47,463 nt of DNA from [Flexibacter] sp. ATCC 35208. Lineage in GTDB: Bacteria; Bacteroidota; Bacteroidia; Chitinophagales; Chitinophagaceae. Shown here in pieces: positions 17,401 to 26,900 of the stretch (position 1 is the stretch's first letter; each line of letters starts with the position of its first letter). The stretch is taken from contig NZ_MTKN01000066.1 of NCBI RefSeq assembly GCF_001975825.1, forward strand, positions 1-47,463. The letters are read 5' to 3'. The notes below the pieces were generated by a model. The model worked only from the letters and a program-made list of their open reading frames with translations, ran no database searches and had not been told where the DNA came from. Made by a program: the position numbers and the translations under genes.

Positions 17401-17542
17401 TGCAGTCAGTATTAAAGTATATAGTAGTTCAGGGCAATTGCAGTTATCCGGTTATGGAAGATCTATAGCTATTGGTCAATTGAGTCCTGGTGTGTATTTG
17501 GTACACCTGGGGACGAAGGTGTTCAAATTTGTTAAACAATAA
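14414..17542 (+). CDS. Secreted multidomain SGNH/GDSL esterase with T9SS sorting domain
   Basis: 1,042 residues. In order: Sec signal peptide (1-20); two tandem about 200-residue beta domains, each starting with YIDFGPNDVTNGNITTSP and ending in a G-T-F-x-Y-x-G-x-L-K-I strand; an SGNH hydrolase (block I IAIMGSSVPSGTG, block III SLGNEG, block V DDLHPNDAGH with catalytic Asp-His); a LamG-like domain; a ricin-type beta-trefoil with repeated QQW motifs (NIQQWSLLNGTNQQF, ILQWSYAAGTNQQF, NVQQWADAG); and a type A T9SS C-terminal domain (ISVYPNPAVSTLYISG). It is a cell-surface or secreted carbohydrate esterase, probably deacetylating plant or microbial polysaccharide bound by the trefoil. The substrate is inference. 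Confidence 0.9.
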   Translation: MKKSLYFLLLLCSFVIKTYSQRTYYIDFGPNDVTNGNITTSPDANGNYWNNITNTSTTAASVYLVTNKNALSGALLNITSGFSSNGINNGGLLSPSASLLNDLAINTATQDYFYTDNTASFIIKGLDVSKGYIFYFFATRNDPEVRKSNYTLVGNTTYSATLQTSGTNLGGTGYNGNNSTILVTNTLTPDTKGQIAITVKRETGTFAYIGALKIAEVQLPITALKTTYIDFGPNDVTNGNITTSPDINGNYWNNVTNTSTTAAQVNLVDKVNASTGAYVKITSAFSSNGILNGGLLSPDASLLGDLAIPTATQDYFHTSTASSLSIRGLDKTKGYVFNFFGTRNDPEKRVTGYSLTGATFYDGLLQTSGTNLGGTGYNGNTKTILTSDIIMPDDNGQINLTMTRSEGTFGYLGILKINQVNPVTFEPYCTTKDASRIAIMGSSVPSGTGATNNQGYAQLYAQLLTTRANNGTGQTWNVSNISVPGNNTISVINRWDKDLLPICGKYVIYALSLGNEGITTGGQAIFDQFRDNMKLLINKARQQGIEPIVTNCYSREDYTATEYNYIKQMNLLIHSWNVASINLLGALDNGAGKWATGYKYDDLHPNDAGHLEFEYAIVPSLFDALKAGKTQPYQVNGTYLNLSPSTGYKLQIKPEETLHSFTYSFDIQTSSTGQLAELSTTTGLKTLVINTSGKLDYSSGISGTTVLTDNQWHKVTLTHYYAMGKTLLYIDKVLQGSIAEKVVTTAFDLNGSTAPAANYRTLLFYRSGMTPEEINAMVDGSLLKSSLEIYSPLDGGNADPIINFAQSTNKLKKVNIIAGTYYLQNRFSGLYMDVDDGQITQDGGNIQQWSLLNGTNQQFTFTHLGNEVYKIICVKSGKSVDVSGVSSADGANILQWSYAAGTNQQFSMVPVDNDYYKIIPQHSGKLIEVSNFSTVNGGNVQQWADAGQLSGHWKLVRSSLAAPATIASVVKKENQSGISVYPNPAVSTLYISGLTNAVSIKVYSSSGQLQLSGYGRSIAIGQLSPGVYLVHLGTKVFKFVKQ

Positions 17543-17548
17543 AATACT

Positions 17549-17583
17549 AAAAGGGTGTATTAGAATTTCTGATACACCCTTTT
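17549..17583. terminator. Bidirectional terminator between convergent genes
   Basis: AAAAGGGTGTAT / ATACACCCTTTT, a perfect 12-bp stem with 11-nt loop and flanking A and T runs. It serves the esterase on the plus strand and the AraC gene on the minus strand. Confidence 0.85.
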
Positions 17584-17606
17584 AAATTATTCAGTTCCCG
17601 TATCAT

Positions 17607-18518
17607 TTAATTGAACCTTAACCGAAACTCCAATGGTGACATACTTGTCTTCTTCTTAAACAATTTATTGAACGATTGTGGATATCCAAACCCCAATTCA
17701 TACGCAATCTCTGCAACCGTTAATGTCGTTGTACTAAGATATTCCTTTGCCTTTTCAATCAGTTTATCCTGAATATGCTGCTGAGCACTCTGTCCTGTCA
17801 GCGTTCGAAGCATATCACTCAGATAGTGTGGTGAAAGACGCAGCTTATTAGCCAGATATTCCACACTTGGAAGGCCGTTTTTTAACGTTTCTTCATTATT
17901 GAAATATTCTTCTAACAATCCTTCCATCTGCGTAAGCAAAGTATGATTTGTCGCTTTGCGAATAAAGAACTGTCGCTCGTAAAAACGATTGCTATAATTT
18001 AATAACAACTCCAATTGCGCAATAAGAATATCCTGTGTATGCCGGTCAATATGCTGATACTCTTGTTCGATCTTGTGGAAAATATTTATGATATCTTTCT
18101 CTTCTCTGTCCGACAAATGCAGTGCTTCATTCACCGCATAAGAAAAGAAACCGTATTGTTTTATCTTCCCGGCCAGCGTAGACCCCAACAAAAAATCAGC
18201 ATGAAACAACAACGCATACCCTGTGCCTGTTTGCTGACTATCCATAGCAAGATCACCTACGGTAATCGACTGTATCTGTTTTGGCGCTAAACAACTCAAC
18301 ACACCCTTATCAAAATCAAAATATAGCTGACCATATTTCACCTTGCCCTGCACATTTCTTTTCAAAGACACACTATAAAAATCGAACAGAAAATTCTCAG
18401 CAAAGAAATCAGCCGTCAGTCGTATATCTTCCACCCGAATCACACTGATCAGTGGATGCAATGGATCTGGTAGCGATAGCAACCGATGAAACTCAGATAT
18501 GGAATGTATGCTTTTCAT
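17607..18518 (-). CDS. AraC-family transcriptional regulator
   Basis: 303 residues from the preferred ATG at 18518 (MKSIHSISEFHRLL); a longer frame adds 32 hydrophobic residues that lie in the upstream gene. The N-terminal half is the cupin-like sensor domain common in Bacteroidota AraC proteins (HPLISVIRVEDI, VKYGQLYFDFDKGVLSCLAP). The C-terminal two-HTH domain shows VEYLANKLRLSPHYLSDMLRTL and VAEIAYELGFGYPQSFNKLFKK, ending MSPLEFRLRFN. The alpha/beta hydrolase gene ends 4 bp upstream in the same direction, so the two form an operon and the regulator probably controls it. Confidence 0.9.
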   Translation of the reverse strand: MKSIHSISEFHRLLSLPDPLHPLISVIRVEDIRLTADFFAENFLFDFYSVSLKRNVQGKVKYGQLYFDFDKGVLSCLAPKQIQSITVGDLAMDSQQTGTGYALLFHADFLLGSTLAGKIKQYGFFSYAVNEALHLSDREEKDIINIFHKIEQEYQHIDRHTQDILIAQLELLLNYSNRFYERQFFIRKATNHTLLTQMEGLLEEYFNNEETLKNGLPSVEYLANKLRLSPHYLSDMLRTLTGQSAQQHIQDKLIEKAKEYLSTTTLTVAEIAYELGFGYPQSFNKLFKKKTSMSPLEFRLRFN

Positions 18519-18522
18519 GCCA

Positions 18523-19434
18523 CTACAAAAGTACACTATTAAAGAAAGGCACCAGTTTACCAAGCGCTTCATTAGTAGCAAAAGGCTGATCATATAAATC
18601 ATAATGACCCGCACCCTGCACTACATGAATACTTTTATTGACAGCAGCAGCCTTATTATACAATTCAAATCCATCTCTGTAAGAACCAAATGCACCGACT
18701 TTATCTCCAACTATTACCATAAGCGGCTGTGTCAGCAACTGATCTGCAAGATGAAATGCATCAAATGCGATAGCGGCTCCCATACCTGTAAACCGCAACT
18801 TATTACAGGAATTTGGATGTTCTCCTCTTGGCGTTCTGTAATAATCGATGGCTGCTGCCATATCCATTTCTACAGGCCCAGCCTGCTTCGCTTCTTCAAT
18901 AGATGCCGGTGTCCATTGCGTGATCAGCGGTTCCGCTCCGTTAGCTTCTGCAGTACGTTGTTGACCCACAGCCTCCAATATCTGTAATGCATTCAACTCC
19001 CGGTAAGCACGGCTAAAATTCGCCGCAACCACAGTGCCTACTGCTTTAATCCGTTTTTCAGTTAAGGCAGCATTTGCCGCATAGCCACCACCTGCACAAA
19101 TGCCCAGTACGCCAATACGATCATTAGCTATAAATGCTATAGTGGTAAGATAATCCAACGCACACCTGATATCTTCCACCCTGGTAGCAGGATCTTCAAG
19201 ATACCGTGGTTCGCCGCCACTCTCCCCTTGAAAAGAAGCATCGAAAGCCAGTGCTACAAACCCTGCCTGCGCTAGTTTTTCTGCATACAGACCGGCCGTT
19301 TGCTCCTTTACACTACTTCCCGGATGCACACATATAATAGCCGGATATTGATGTTGCGCATCAAAATTCACAGGTAGATGAAGATTGGCTGCTACCAGCC
19401 ATGTGCTGTTCTTAAATTTTACTGATTGTTGCAT
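18523..19434 (-). CDS. Alpha/beta hydrolase, dienelactone-hydrolase-like
   Basis: 303 residues from ATG 19434 (MQQSVKFKNSTW); 21 further upstream residues are possible. The fold is shown by AIICVHPGSSVKEQT (oxyanion region), VALAFDASFQGESGG, the nucleophile elbow GICAGGGYA, and the catalytic His in QGAGHYDLYD. The nucleophile is Cys113 rather than Ser, as in dienelactone hydrolases; YcjY-like Bacteroidota proteins share the GxCxGGG pattern. Acidic partner probably in VIVGDKVGAF. No signal peptide, so cytoplasmic. First gene of an operon with an AraC regulator. The substrate is unknown. Confidence 0.85.
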   Translation of the reverse strand: MQQSVKFKNSTWLVAANLHLPVNFDAQHQYPAIICVHPGSSVKEQTAGLYAEKLAQAGFVALAFDASFQGESGGEPRYLEDPATRVEDIRCALDYLTTIAFIANDRIGVLGICAGGGYAANAALTEKRIKAVGTVVAANFSRAYRELNALQILEAVGQQRTAEANGAEPLITQWTPASIEEAKQAGPVEMDMAAAIDYYRTPRGEHPNSCNKLRFTGMGAAIAFDAFHLADQLLTQPLMVIVGDKVGAFGSYRDGFELYNKAAAVNKSIHVVQGAGHYDLYDQPFATNEALGKLVPFFNSVLL

Positions 19435-19516
19435 GAATGCAAATTTCCCTAAAGACGGAGAAAGCGATGTTTCCAAACCGTGTAAAGGTGTATCCAAATT
19501 ACTTGTAAGTCATATG

Positions 19517-19784
19517 CTATATTATGATGACGAGTTTACCGCGATATACCTTCGTTCTACGCTGCTCATTTACTTCAAGCACATAAATATACAACCTCTC
19601 ACTGGAGCCGCTGGTAGATAATAAATGTACGGTAATCGTATCAGAGCCGGTGGTGGTGCCGGTTAAAGTGATTGTAAAACTTCCACCAGGAGAACTTTCG
19701 TATGTATTGACATGGTCTGTGATAGCAACATAATAGTCAGCAGCAGATACCGGTAAGCAATAACACGGGTAGCAATGGTTTCAT
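19517..19784 (-). pseudogene. Small secreted beta-sandwich protein, frameshifted
   Basis: ATG at 19784 begins MKPLLPVLLLTG, a signal-like leader, but the frame then reads ICC and stops. Shifting by one base gives a clean continuation VSAADYYVAITDHVN, followed by SSPGGSFTITLTGTTTG and an end KVYRGKLVIII with stop at 19517-19519. The recovered protein would be about 88 residues, a short Ig-like strand set. One extra base near 19,748 explains the break. Sequencing error is the alternative. Confidence 0.55.
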
Positions 19785-19913
19785 AATAGTGGGGCTTTGG
19801 TATATAAAGAATATAGTTATAGTCAGATATGGGGGCGTATGTGCCTGTCTGGTATTAACTAAATTACAATATTATTTTAACTTATCCCCTGTGAAGACTC
19901 AAGCGATGACTAG

Positions 19914-20726
19914 CTACCTGAACTTCACTTCAAATAAATAAGGCCATTGTTTTCCGGTTATCAGAAAATTGCCTCTTGCACTATCATAAGCGATGCCATT
20001 CAATACGTCTTCATGAAGGTCTGGCAACTGATCAGGATTGAATACCTTGCCACCATGCGCAAAGATATCCGTCAGGTCAGCTTTCGCAACAACGCGTCCA
20101 CTTTCCGCATTAATCTTCAAAATATTATTGGTCAGAAACTGGTTGGCATAAATAAACCCATCTACATATTCTAATTCGTTGATGTTATTAACCGGACCGT
20201 TCTGATCTGTCACACTAAGGGTCTTTTGCAGCTGTAATGTATTTGGATCCAGGTATTGCAGATTGGAGGTACCGTTACTGGCAATGAGACTTTTGCCGTC
20301 GTGCGTCATCGCCCAGCCTTCTCCGGGCCATGGGTATTCTGCGATCTTTTTAAAATCTTTCAGATCGTAAACAAAGATCTTATTACTACGGTAGGTAAGT
20401 TGGAATATTTTGTTGTCGAAGATCGCGATGCCTTCTCCAAAAATGGATTTGTCAATATAATGTTCTCTGATTGGCTTACCAGTGGTGAGGTCAATTTGAG
20501 CGAACTTGCTAAATCCTTCGCGGCCAGTGCTTTCAAATAGTTCGTTGTTGTGGACTAATAGGCCTTCTGTATAGGAGGTAGTGTCGTGAGGGTATACATT
20601 TAGGACGGTGTACTCCATAAATGCGGGTAAAGTTTCTGAAGCGGTGGTATTTTCTGCTTTCGGCTGATTGTTAACACAGGCAGCAAAAAGGAAGGTGATG
20701 GATATGGCTAATAATCTATTTTTCAT
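19914..20726 (-). CDS. Glutaminyl-peptide cyclotransferase lipoprotein
   Basis: 270 residues. A lipoprotein signal peptide ends in the lipobox LFAAC, so the protein is membrane-anchored in the periplasm. The rest is the beta-propeller glutamine cyclotransferase family (plant and bacterial QC type): YPHDTTSYTEGLL, FGEGIAIFDNKIFQLTY, PGEGWAMTHDG, NNINELEYVDGFIYANQ, VLNGIAYD. It converts N-terminal Gln of exported proteins to pyroglutamate, which in Bacteroidota is a common modification of secreted proteins after signal cleavage. Single gene. Confidence 0.93.
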   Translation of the reverse strand: MKNRLLAISITFLFAACVNNQPKAENTTASETLPAFMEYTVLNVYPHDTTSYTEGLLVHNNELFESTGREGFSKFAQIDLTTGKPIREHYIDKSIFGEGIAIFDNKIFQLTYRSNKIFVYDLKDFKKIAEYPWPGEGWAMTHDGKSLIASNGTSNLQYLDPNTLQLQKTLSVTDQNGPVNNINELEYVDGFIYANQFLTNNILKINAESGRVVAKADLTDIFAHGGKVFNPDQLPDLHEDVLNGIAYDSARGNFLITGKQWPYLFEVKFR

Positions 20727-20773
20727 AAATACCAGACTTTAATTACCCTAAAGATATATTGTAATTTCCAAAC

Positions 20774-20880
20774 AAAAAGCCCCCGGATCTTTCGACCTGA
20801 GGGCTTAAAGCTTGCGGACTACGCAGGGAAGGTTTCGAACCAGTTTGAAGAAGATTTATCTGAAATCCTGGCCTTTATTG
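20774..20880. repeat. Hairpin/tRNA-like repeat, copy A
   Basis: Hairpin 20777-20806 (AAGCCC/GGGCTT with partial inner pairing) then AAAGCTTGCGGACTAC, GGTTTCGAACCAGTTTG, GATTTATCTGAAAT. The first 47 bp match copy D (41004-41050) at 45 positions. On the minus strand the hairpin is followed by TTTTTGTTT, so it also terminates the giant operon that ends at 20,913. Confidence 0.75.
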
Positions 20881-20912
20881 GAGAAATGCATCTGAGCAGT
20901 ATGCCTGGCATG

Positions 20913-23900
20913 CTACATCTCCGTTATATATTGAATCTCAAGCATTAAACTTCTCATTCTTAACAGCGGCAATGGTTGTTGTGTAAGGTTAGAGAAAATT
21001 GTCAGGTCAAAATATAAAACAGCCTTGTTGGTTCCAGGGTTGTGTGTACTATACCAAAGATTAATACTTCCAGCCCATTCTGTAATCATATCGGCCAGTT
21101 TTTTATCGTTTGTAGTGGCCGTTGGATTAACCTGGATACCTTGTATAGGCTGCATCATGACCGGTAGGCTTACATAACCAGTAGCGGCATTCGGTTGATA
21201 CATATACTGGCAACTCATCAGTATACTGATTGTATCCTGGGAGTTCTCTTCCAGCAGTGTATCAAACAGGTTAGTCAGTTGTGCAGTAAGCGATTCATAA
21301 TTATGTTGCCCGGCCGGTGCATTAATCGTCGATATATCTATCGGCATATCGCTGTCGGTAGTTGGATGATAAGGATTTGAAAACTGTACCAGCCCTGTCG
21401 TGTATTTGAATGGCTCACTGCTCGGTTTATTGGGCACCAGTTCCGCATTCCGGTTAATGCATGCGGTAGTAGAAGCATCCTGTCTTGCCAGGATATTCAT
21501 TGCCGGAATAACCACTGTTCTGTCTTGTATAACCTGTCCTTCTGCTGCGGATAATACCGTTCCATCTTTTGTATAATAATAACAGTAATCCCCGAAACAT
21601 TTACCTGTATATGGATTGCTTTCATATCCGTTGATATTAACAACAGGCTGACCAATTCCTGCCGGAGGCAAACCATGCAATGATACAATAAGCGCCTGCA
21701 CTTCATTGATAGTAGCTATTCCTTCCTGTATGTAGAAGGAATAAGGCAACACCTGCATACTATTAAAAAGTTTATTGTTACCCGGCATCGCCAGCATATT
21801 ACTTTGAGCTGCAGTGACAACATTCGCTGCCAGAGTCGTGTAAGATATAAGTGCAGTAGACACTGTATCAAGCAATGGGTCGTCGTCAGCAGTGCCGGCA
21901 GTTACCTGTGTAAGCTGTGATTCAAGTACTGCAAATACAGACGGTGATACGGTTATAAACTCTGCAAGTTGTGGGAAAGCGTCCTCAATACCCATGAGCA
22001 TTTTACTGCTGACATCTGCCACATTGAAGTTGATCGTGAACTCCAGTTGATCCTGCGGATAGTGTATCTGTAATGCATATTCAATGTTATAGTTCCAGTT
22101 TAGTAACTGGTTAATATTGTCTGCGTCTGGTGGTACAGTAGATTCTCCAGACTGGTTGACCATCGAAGGTGCAGTTGGGAATTCCCGCAATATCATCGGT
22201 ACCTGTATTTTACCCAAATCTCCGGTAAGAGGGCTGTCGTTCGTGGATAACGGTGTAACGAAACTCAGCCAGGTGGATGCTTCGTATCCTTCAATATTGG
22301 GTAGGCTGCTGATCTGGTGTTCAATTGTACTACCTGCAAAACTCAGGTCAAGATCAACATAAGGCAATAATTCATTATCGCTGCCTCTTACCACCTGCGG
22401 TGATGAAATCAGGAATGGAATAGGGATGGCTGTGCTGGTTTGCAGGGTAAGTTTGGGAGAAGTAAAAGTAATGGAGTCGCTGTCATTACCTTCATTGATC
22501 TCTGACATTACCACTTTCGTAAGGGGCGGCAGAATTATATTTCCAGTCATGTCTGTAAAGCCTGCGCTTATTGTCACCGTTGTACTGCCTGGAATTGCCA
22601 ACCCGTTAAGTTTAAGGATAACCCTGCGATTATTGTTCGCATCTATACCAGCATTGAACACACTGATTCCTTCGCTTATTGTAAAATTACTACTGGTGCC
22701 CGCAGCAGATTCGTTAGGTGGATTTGAGAATACAAGGTATAAAATTGTATTATCTGCACTATCGACCATTACATCTGCAAATTTGAAATTGCGGTTAATG
22801 CTGCCGTAAAGACGTGGGGCTATATCGATCGTTGCATCTGCGCTAACATTCGCATGAAACTGTACGGCCGCCTGAGTTGTGTAAGCGTTCGTCAATTTTA
22901 CCAACAGCTGTTGCTTAAACGCTTCTCTTACTGCATCTGCATTTGGATTTTCATCTCTGAATACTGGCACCATCCAGTTTTTTACAATATCGGCAAGTGC
23001 CTTTTTACCCGCCAACAGATCTTTCAGATAAGTTGTTTGCTTTTTATTATCTACCAGTTGAATGGCTGCAGTAAATTCCGGTGACAGTACATTATCGATA
23101 CTGCTGAAGAACTGATATCCCCACTGATCCATATCAATGCCGGTGAAATCAGCATATACAGATGGAGTGCTAAAGTCTATCCCCGTTTTTTCTGAGTAAT
23201 AGTAGATAGGAACCTGTTTGCGGGATTCCAGTTTGTTGGAGATAGGGCGAGGTGCGAACATATCCGGATTTGCAGGATCATTGATACTATATGCTATTGG
23301 AGTCAGGAGCGTTTTGTCCAGTCCAAGTCGTACTGCCCAGGTTTCTTTATCGTTGCCAGCATTTTGCCGGTCTGTGCCAGTTGCCACGCGCAATGTGTAT
23401 TTGCCGGTTTCCTGAAGTGCTGTTTCAAAAAGTGCAGCAAAAGTATCAAGGCTATGGGTATCGCCACCCTGGCTATCGGAAAGAGGAGATACTTCCGTTG
23501 CCGCCTGAAGGATACCTCCTGTGGTTTCAAGATCACCGGCAGCTGCATTCCTGGTTCGTGTAATAGTGAAGCTAAGGTCAAGACGGAATATCTGTGCCGG
23601 GTTCAGATTGGCAGGTACAATTGCAAAGGTCATCGGGTGCGACGCATCTGGAGACTCAACATCTGTAAGTCCCTGTGACCTGTTTTCGAGGAACAGGTAG
23701 ATAGAGGTAAGCCAGTTTTGTACCAGGTCAGATACCTGCTCCGCAGAGAGTGTATAACCTTGCTGCAGGAGCGTTGTATCTACTGTATATGCAATGCCGT
23801 TTGGATCTGTAAGCTGGTACCATAACTGTTTATATACGGCCAGATCTTTGTTCGCCTGTTCTATAACAGTAGATGTTGTTTCTTCAGGCGATTCCGGAAA

Positions 23901-26900
23901 ACTGAACTGTGCAACGCCAGTATACGTTTCCGTCTTATCTGTATTGCTGATATTGTTTATGCTTAATGTCAACAACAGGTTCTCCGGCACGTTATCAACC
24001 TGTATTGTCACCGTTTGTTTATCTGACCCGAGGGTGATATGGAGGATGTTTATACCTTGATCCAGGCTGTAATTGGCCGGGTCTATAGAAGATGTTTCTT
24101 CAAGAGGTGCTGTAAACCATGCAGTGATGGTAGTTGCATTGGTAACTTTCCCCCACATTAGTCCCTGGTAATAACTGTCGCCAAATGAGAGGTTTAACTG
24201 TAACAGAGGCGCTTTATTAATATCTGAAATAACTTCCCATGATGCGGCAACGGACGGCCATTGATTTAACCCGATAAGAGGATCTGTGTATCCTGTAAGT
24301 ATCGGTACCATATTCAACTGGCTATTGCCGGATGGCTGAGACAGCGTAGTTATAAGCAGGTTGCCATACAGGTCCAGCCATCCATAATCTATCTGCAGCA
24401 AACCGCCAAGACCACGATAGGGGCTTTCTGCCTGATCTGGCATATCACCGGAAGTGAGTACAACATTTTTGGCAAAGCGGCTGTAGGGGATGGATTGGGA
24501 ATAGCTCCAGTTGTCTCCTTCAGCCTGTGATTTAGGATAACTCATCTTATCATTTATATCCTGATCCTCATTTTCTCCTGATGGAGTGGCCGGAAGTCCG
24601 AGATTACTGGCATTAAAATAATTGTTATCAGCTATCTGGTAAGAAAGCATGTTATAGGTGTTAAGCAGGAATAGCTCACCATAATTATTCTCTGATGGGT
24701 CATCCGGAATCTCTGGTGGTACCGGGCGTTCGGCAGCAATTCCTGCCACTCCCGGTGCTACCGAAGATGAACGGATATCTGGTCCGCCACTAATGATTAT
24801 CTGTTGGTTATCAGCAAAGAGGCCTGGCACTTCCTGATTTTTTCCGCCCAGTGCTGCGAGATCCTCGCTATAGTAGGAAGCGATGCTTTCGAGTGTAGTA
24901 CCACCGTTGCTGGCACCGATTGTTATTGTCATTTCCGGCAGGTACAATGCAGTATATAGTGGTAATGGATCTGGCCAGCTTGTCTGTAAAGGATTTGCAG
25001 CTTTGATGGCGTCGGCAGTAGTACCGAAATAGGTGGCAATTGCATTCAGGCTTCCACCTGGCGCGCTGCCTTGTGGCCTTACTTCATAAAGCCCTTCATT
25101 GACCAGCAGTGTTTTGCCGGCCCTCAATGCAAGGGTTTGATTATCTGCTACTATGTCGGCAACATTGCCATAATACTTATATGCCAGATCGGATAACGTT
25201 TGAGTGTCATCAGCAGGAAGGCTGATCGCTAATGGGTTGGCTTCTGCAAACAATACCGCGTGGGTAGTGTCGATTGCTTCTCCGATAGCCAGCACATTCA
25301 TATAGTTGTTAATGTTATTGCGTAGTAGCTCATCAACCGGTGCGGAATATAATACCAGCAGAGAAATAGTTGCTTCATTTTTATCATTGAAGATCCTGTC
25401 CGGCAAACCACTGTTGCTGCCTGAATTGTAATAATACAGGTAGTACCCGCCGCCTCTTGTAATACTTGCCTGCCATAACAAACGAATGAAGTCTGTTGTT
25501 TCATTCAGCAATACCATTTCTTCCTGCTGATCTGCTATGGTTAGGAATGACCTGGAAGAGAGACTGTCGGGAAGTGTTTCTGTAGAAAGGTTTACCTGTG
25601 CAATTCCCATTGTCAGGCTATTTAATGCGTCTGTCTGTATACCTTCTGTAGTAGTGCCGTTTGAGTCTACACCGTAGGCTAGTGTCAATGTAGCAATCAG
25701 GGACTTATCGTTGCCGATGCCACTTACCATTTTCTCGAGTACTTCTACATTGCTGCCGTCAGCTCCCATGATCTCATAAGTAGTAGCTGTATTTGGACTG
25801 TCAGTAATAACAGGCACTTTTTTAACGGTGAATGATACCAGTGATCCATACCCATAATAATTTACAGGTGTATTTACCATAGTACGACTCGCTTCATCAT
25901 AACGTCCTATCTGCATTTTCATTCTGGGATTCACAGATCGGGTCTGTGGGTCAGGTAGTTGCAGCAGTGTGTCTGGTAGCTGCCAAAGACTCAGTGCCGG
26001 CACTCCTCCTGCATCTCCGCCATAGGGCATTGTGAAGGCAGAAGCACTACTCCAGTTGATCACTGATGTGAACGGATAGGTTGCCTCTTTTGTGATAAAG
26101 GCATCCTGTGCTCCTAAAAGCGACAGATTGATATCAAGAACGTTAGTTGTTGCATATCCTTTTACAGCATTTATCTGCCGGGCTTCGAACGAATCGGGCA
26201 CCAATGACCACACTAATTTGTCCGGATTGCTGCCGGCAAATGTCAGCCAGCCAGGCATCGATGTGCGGGATAATGTAATATCGAACTTCTCTGTGGAAAG
26301 ATTGGGTAACTGGAACTGTTGTCCGGTTAATGCATACAAGCCTGCATACGACGGTAGTGATAATGTACCACCGTTGTCCACCACCCACATGCCCTTATAT
26401 GCCGGGGTAATTCCTTCTGTAGGAAGACGCAGCCCTGCCATATAATAGCGTGACGTCATACCTGATAAATGCTGCAGACCATTTGTGGCCTGTATTTCAC
26501 TAATCAATTCCCCTACCTGGAATTGCTGGAGGTTTGCGATGTTAATATACTCTCCTGCCTTATCAAAGAGGTCTGCCACATTTGCATTTTCAATTGGTGC
26601 AGCCAATTGCTCCTGTGTAATATTGTATTTGGCAGCAATCGTTTTCAACGTATCTCCGCTTGCAACAATGCTATTGAACGACGGAATCTTAAAAGTGGCA
26701 ACTGGCAGCAATAGTCCGGCGAGACCGGTAATGTTACCATTATTTATTAGCTCATTTACAGGTACACCTATACTCTGAGCTACGTCATTCAGTGATTGAC
26801 CTGCCAGCGTTTTATAAGGATCTTTACCGGGATAACTGATTGTAATACCTGCAGATAAAGTATTGGTAGTATCTTGGTTGGCCGTTGCCAGATCAGTTCC

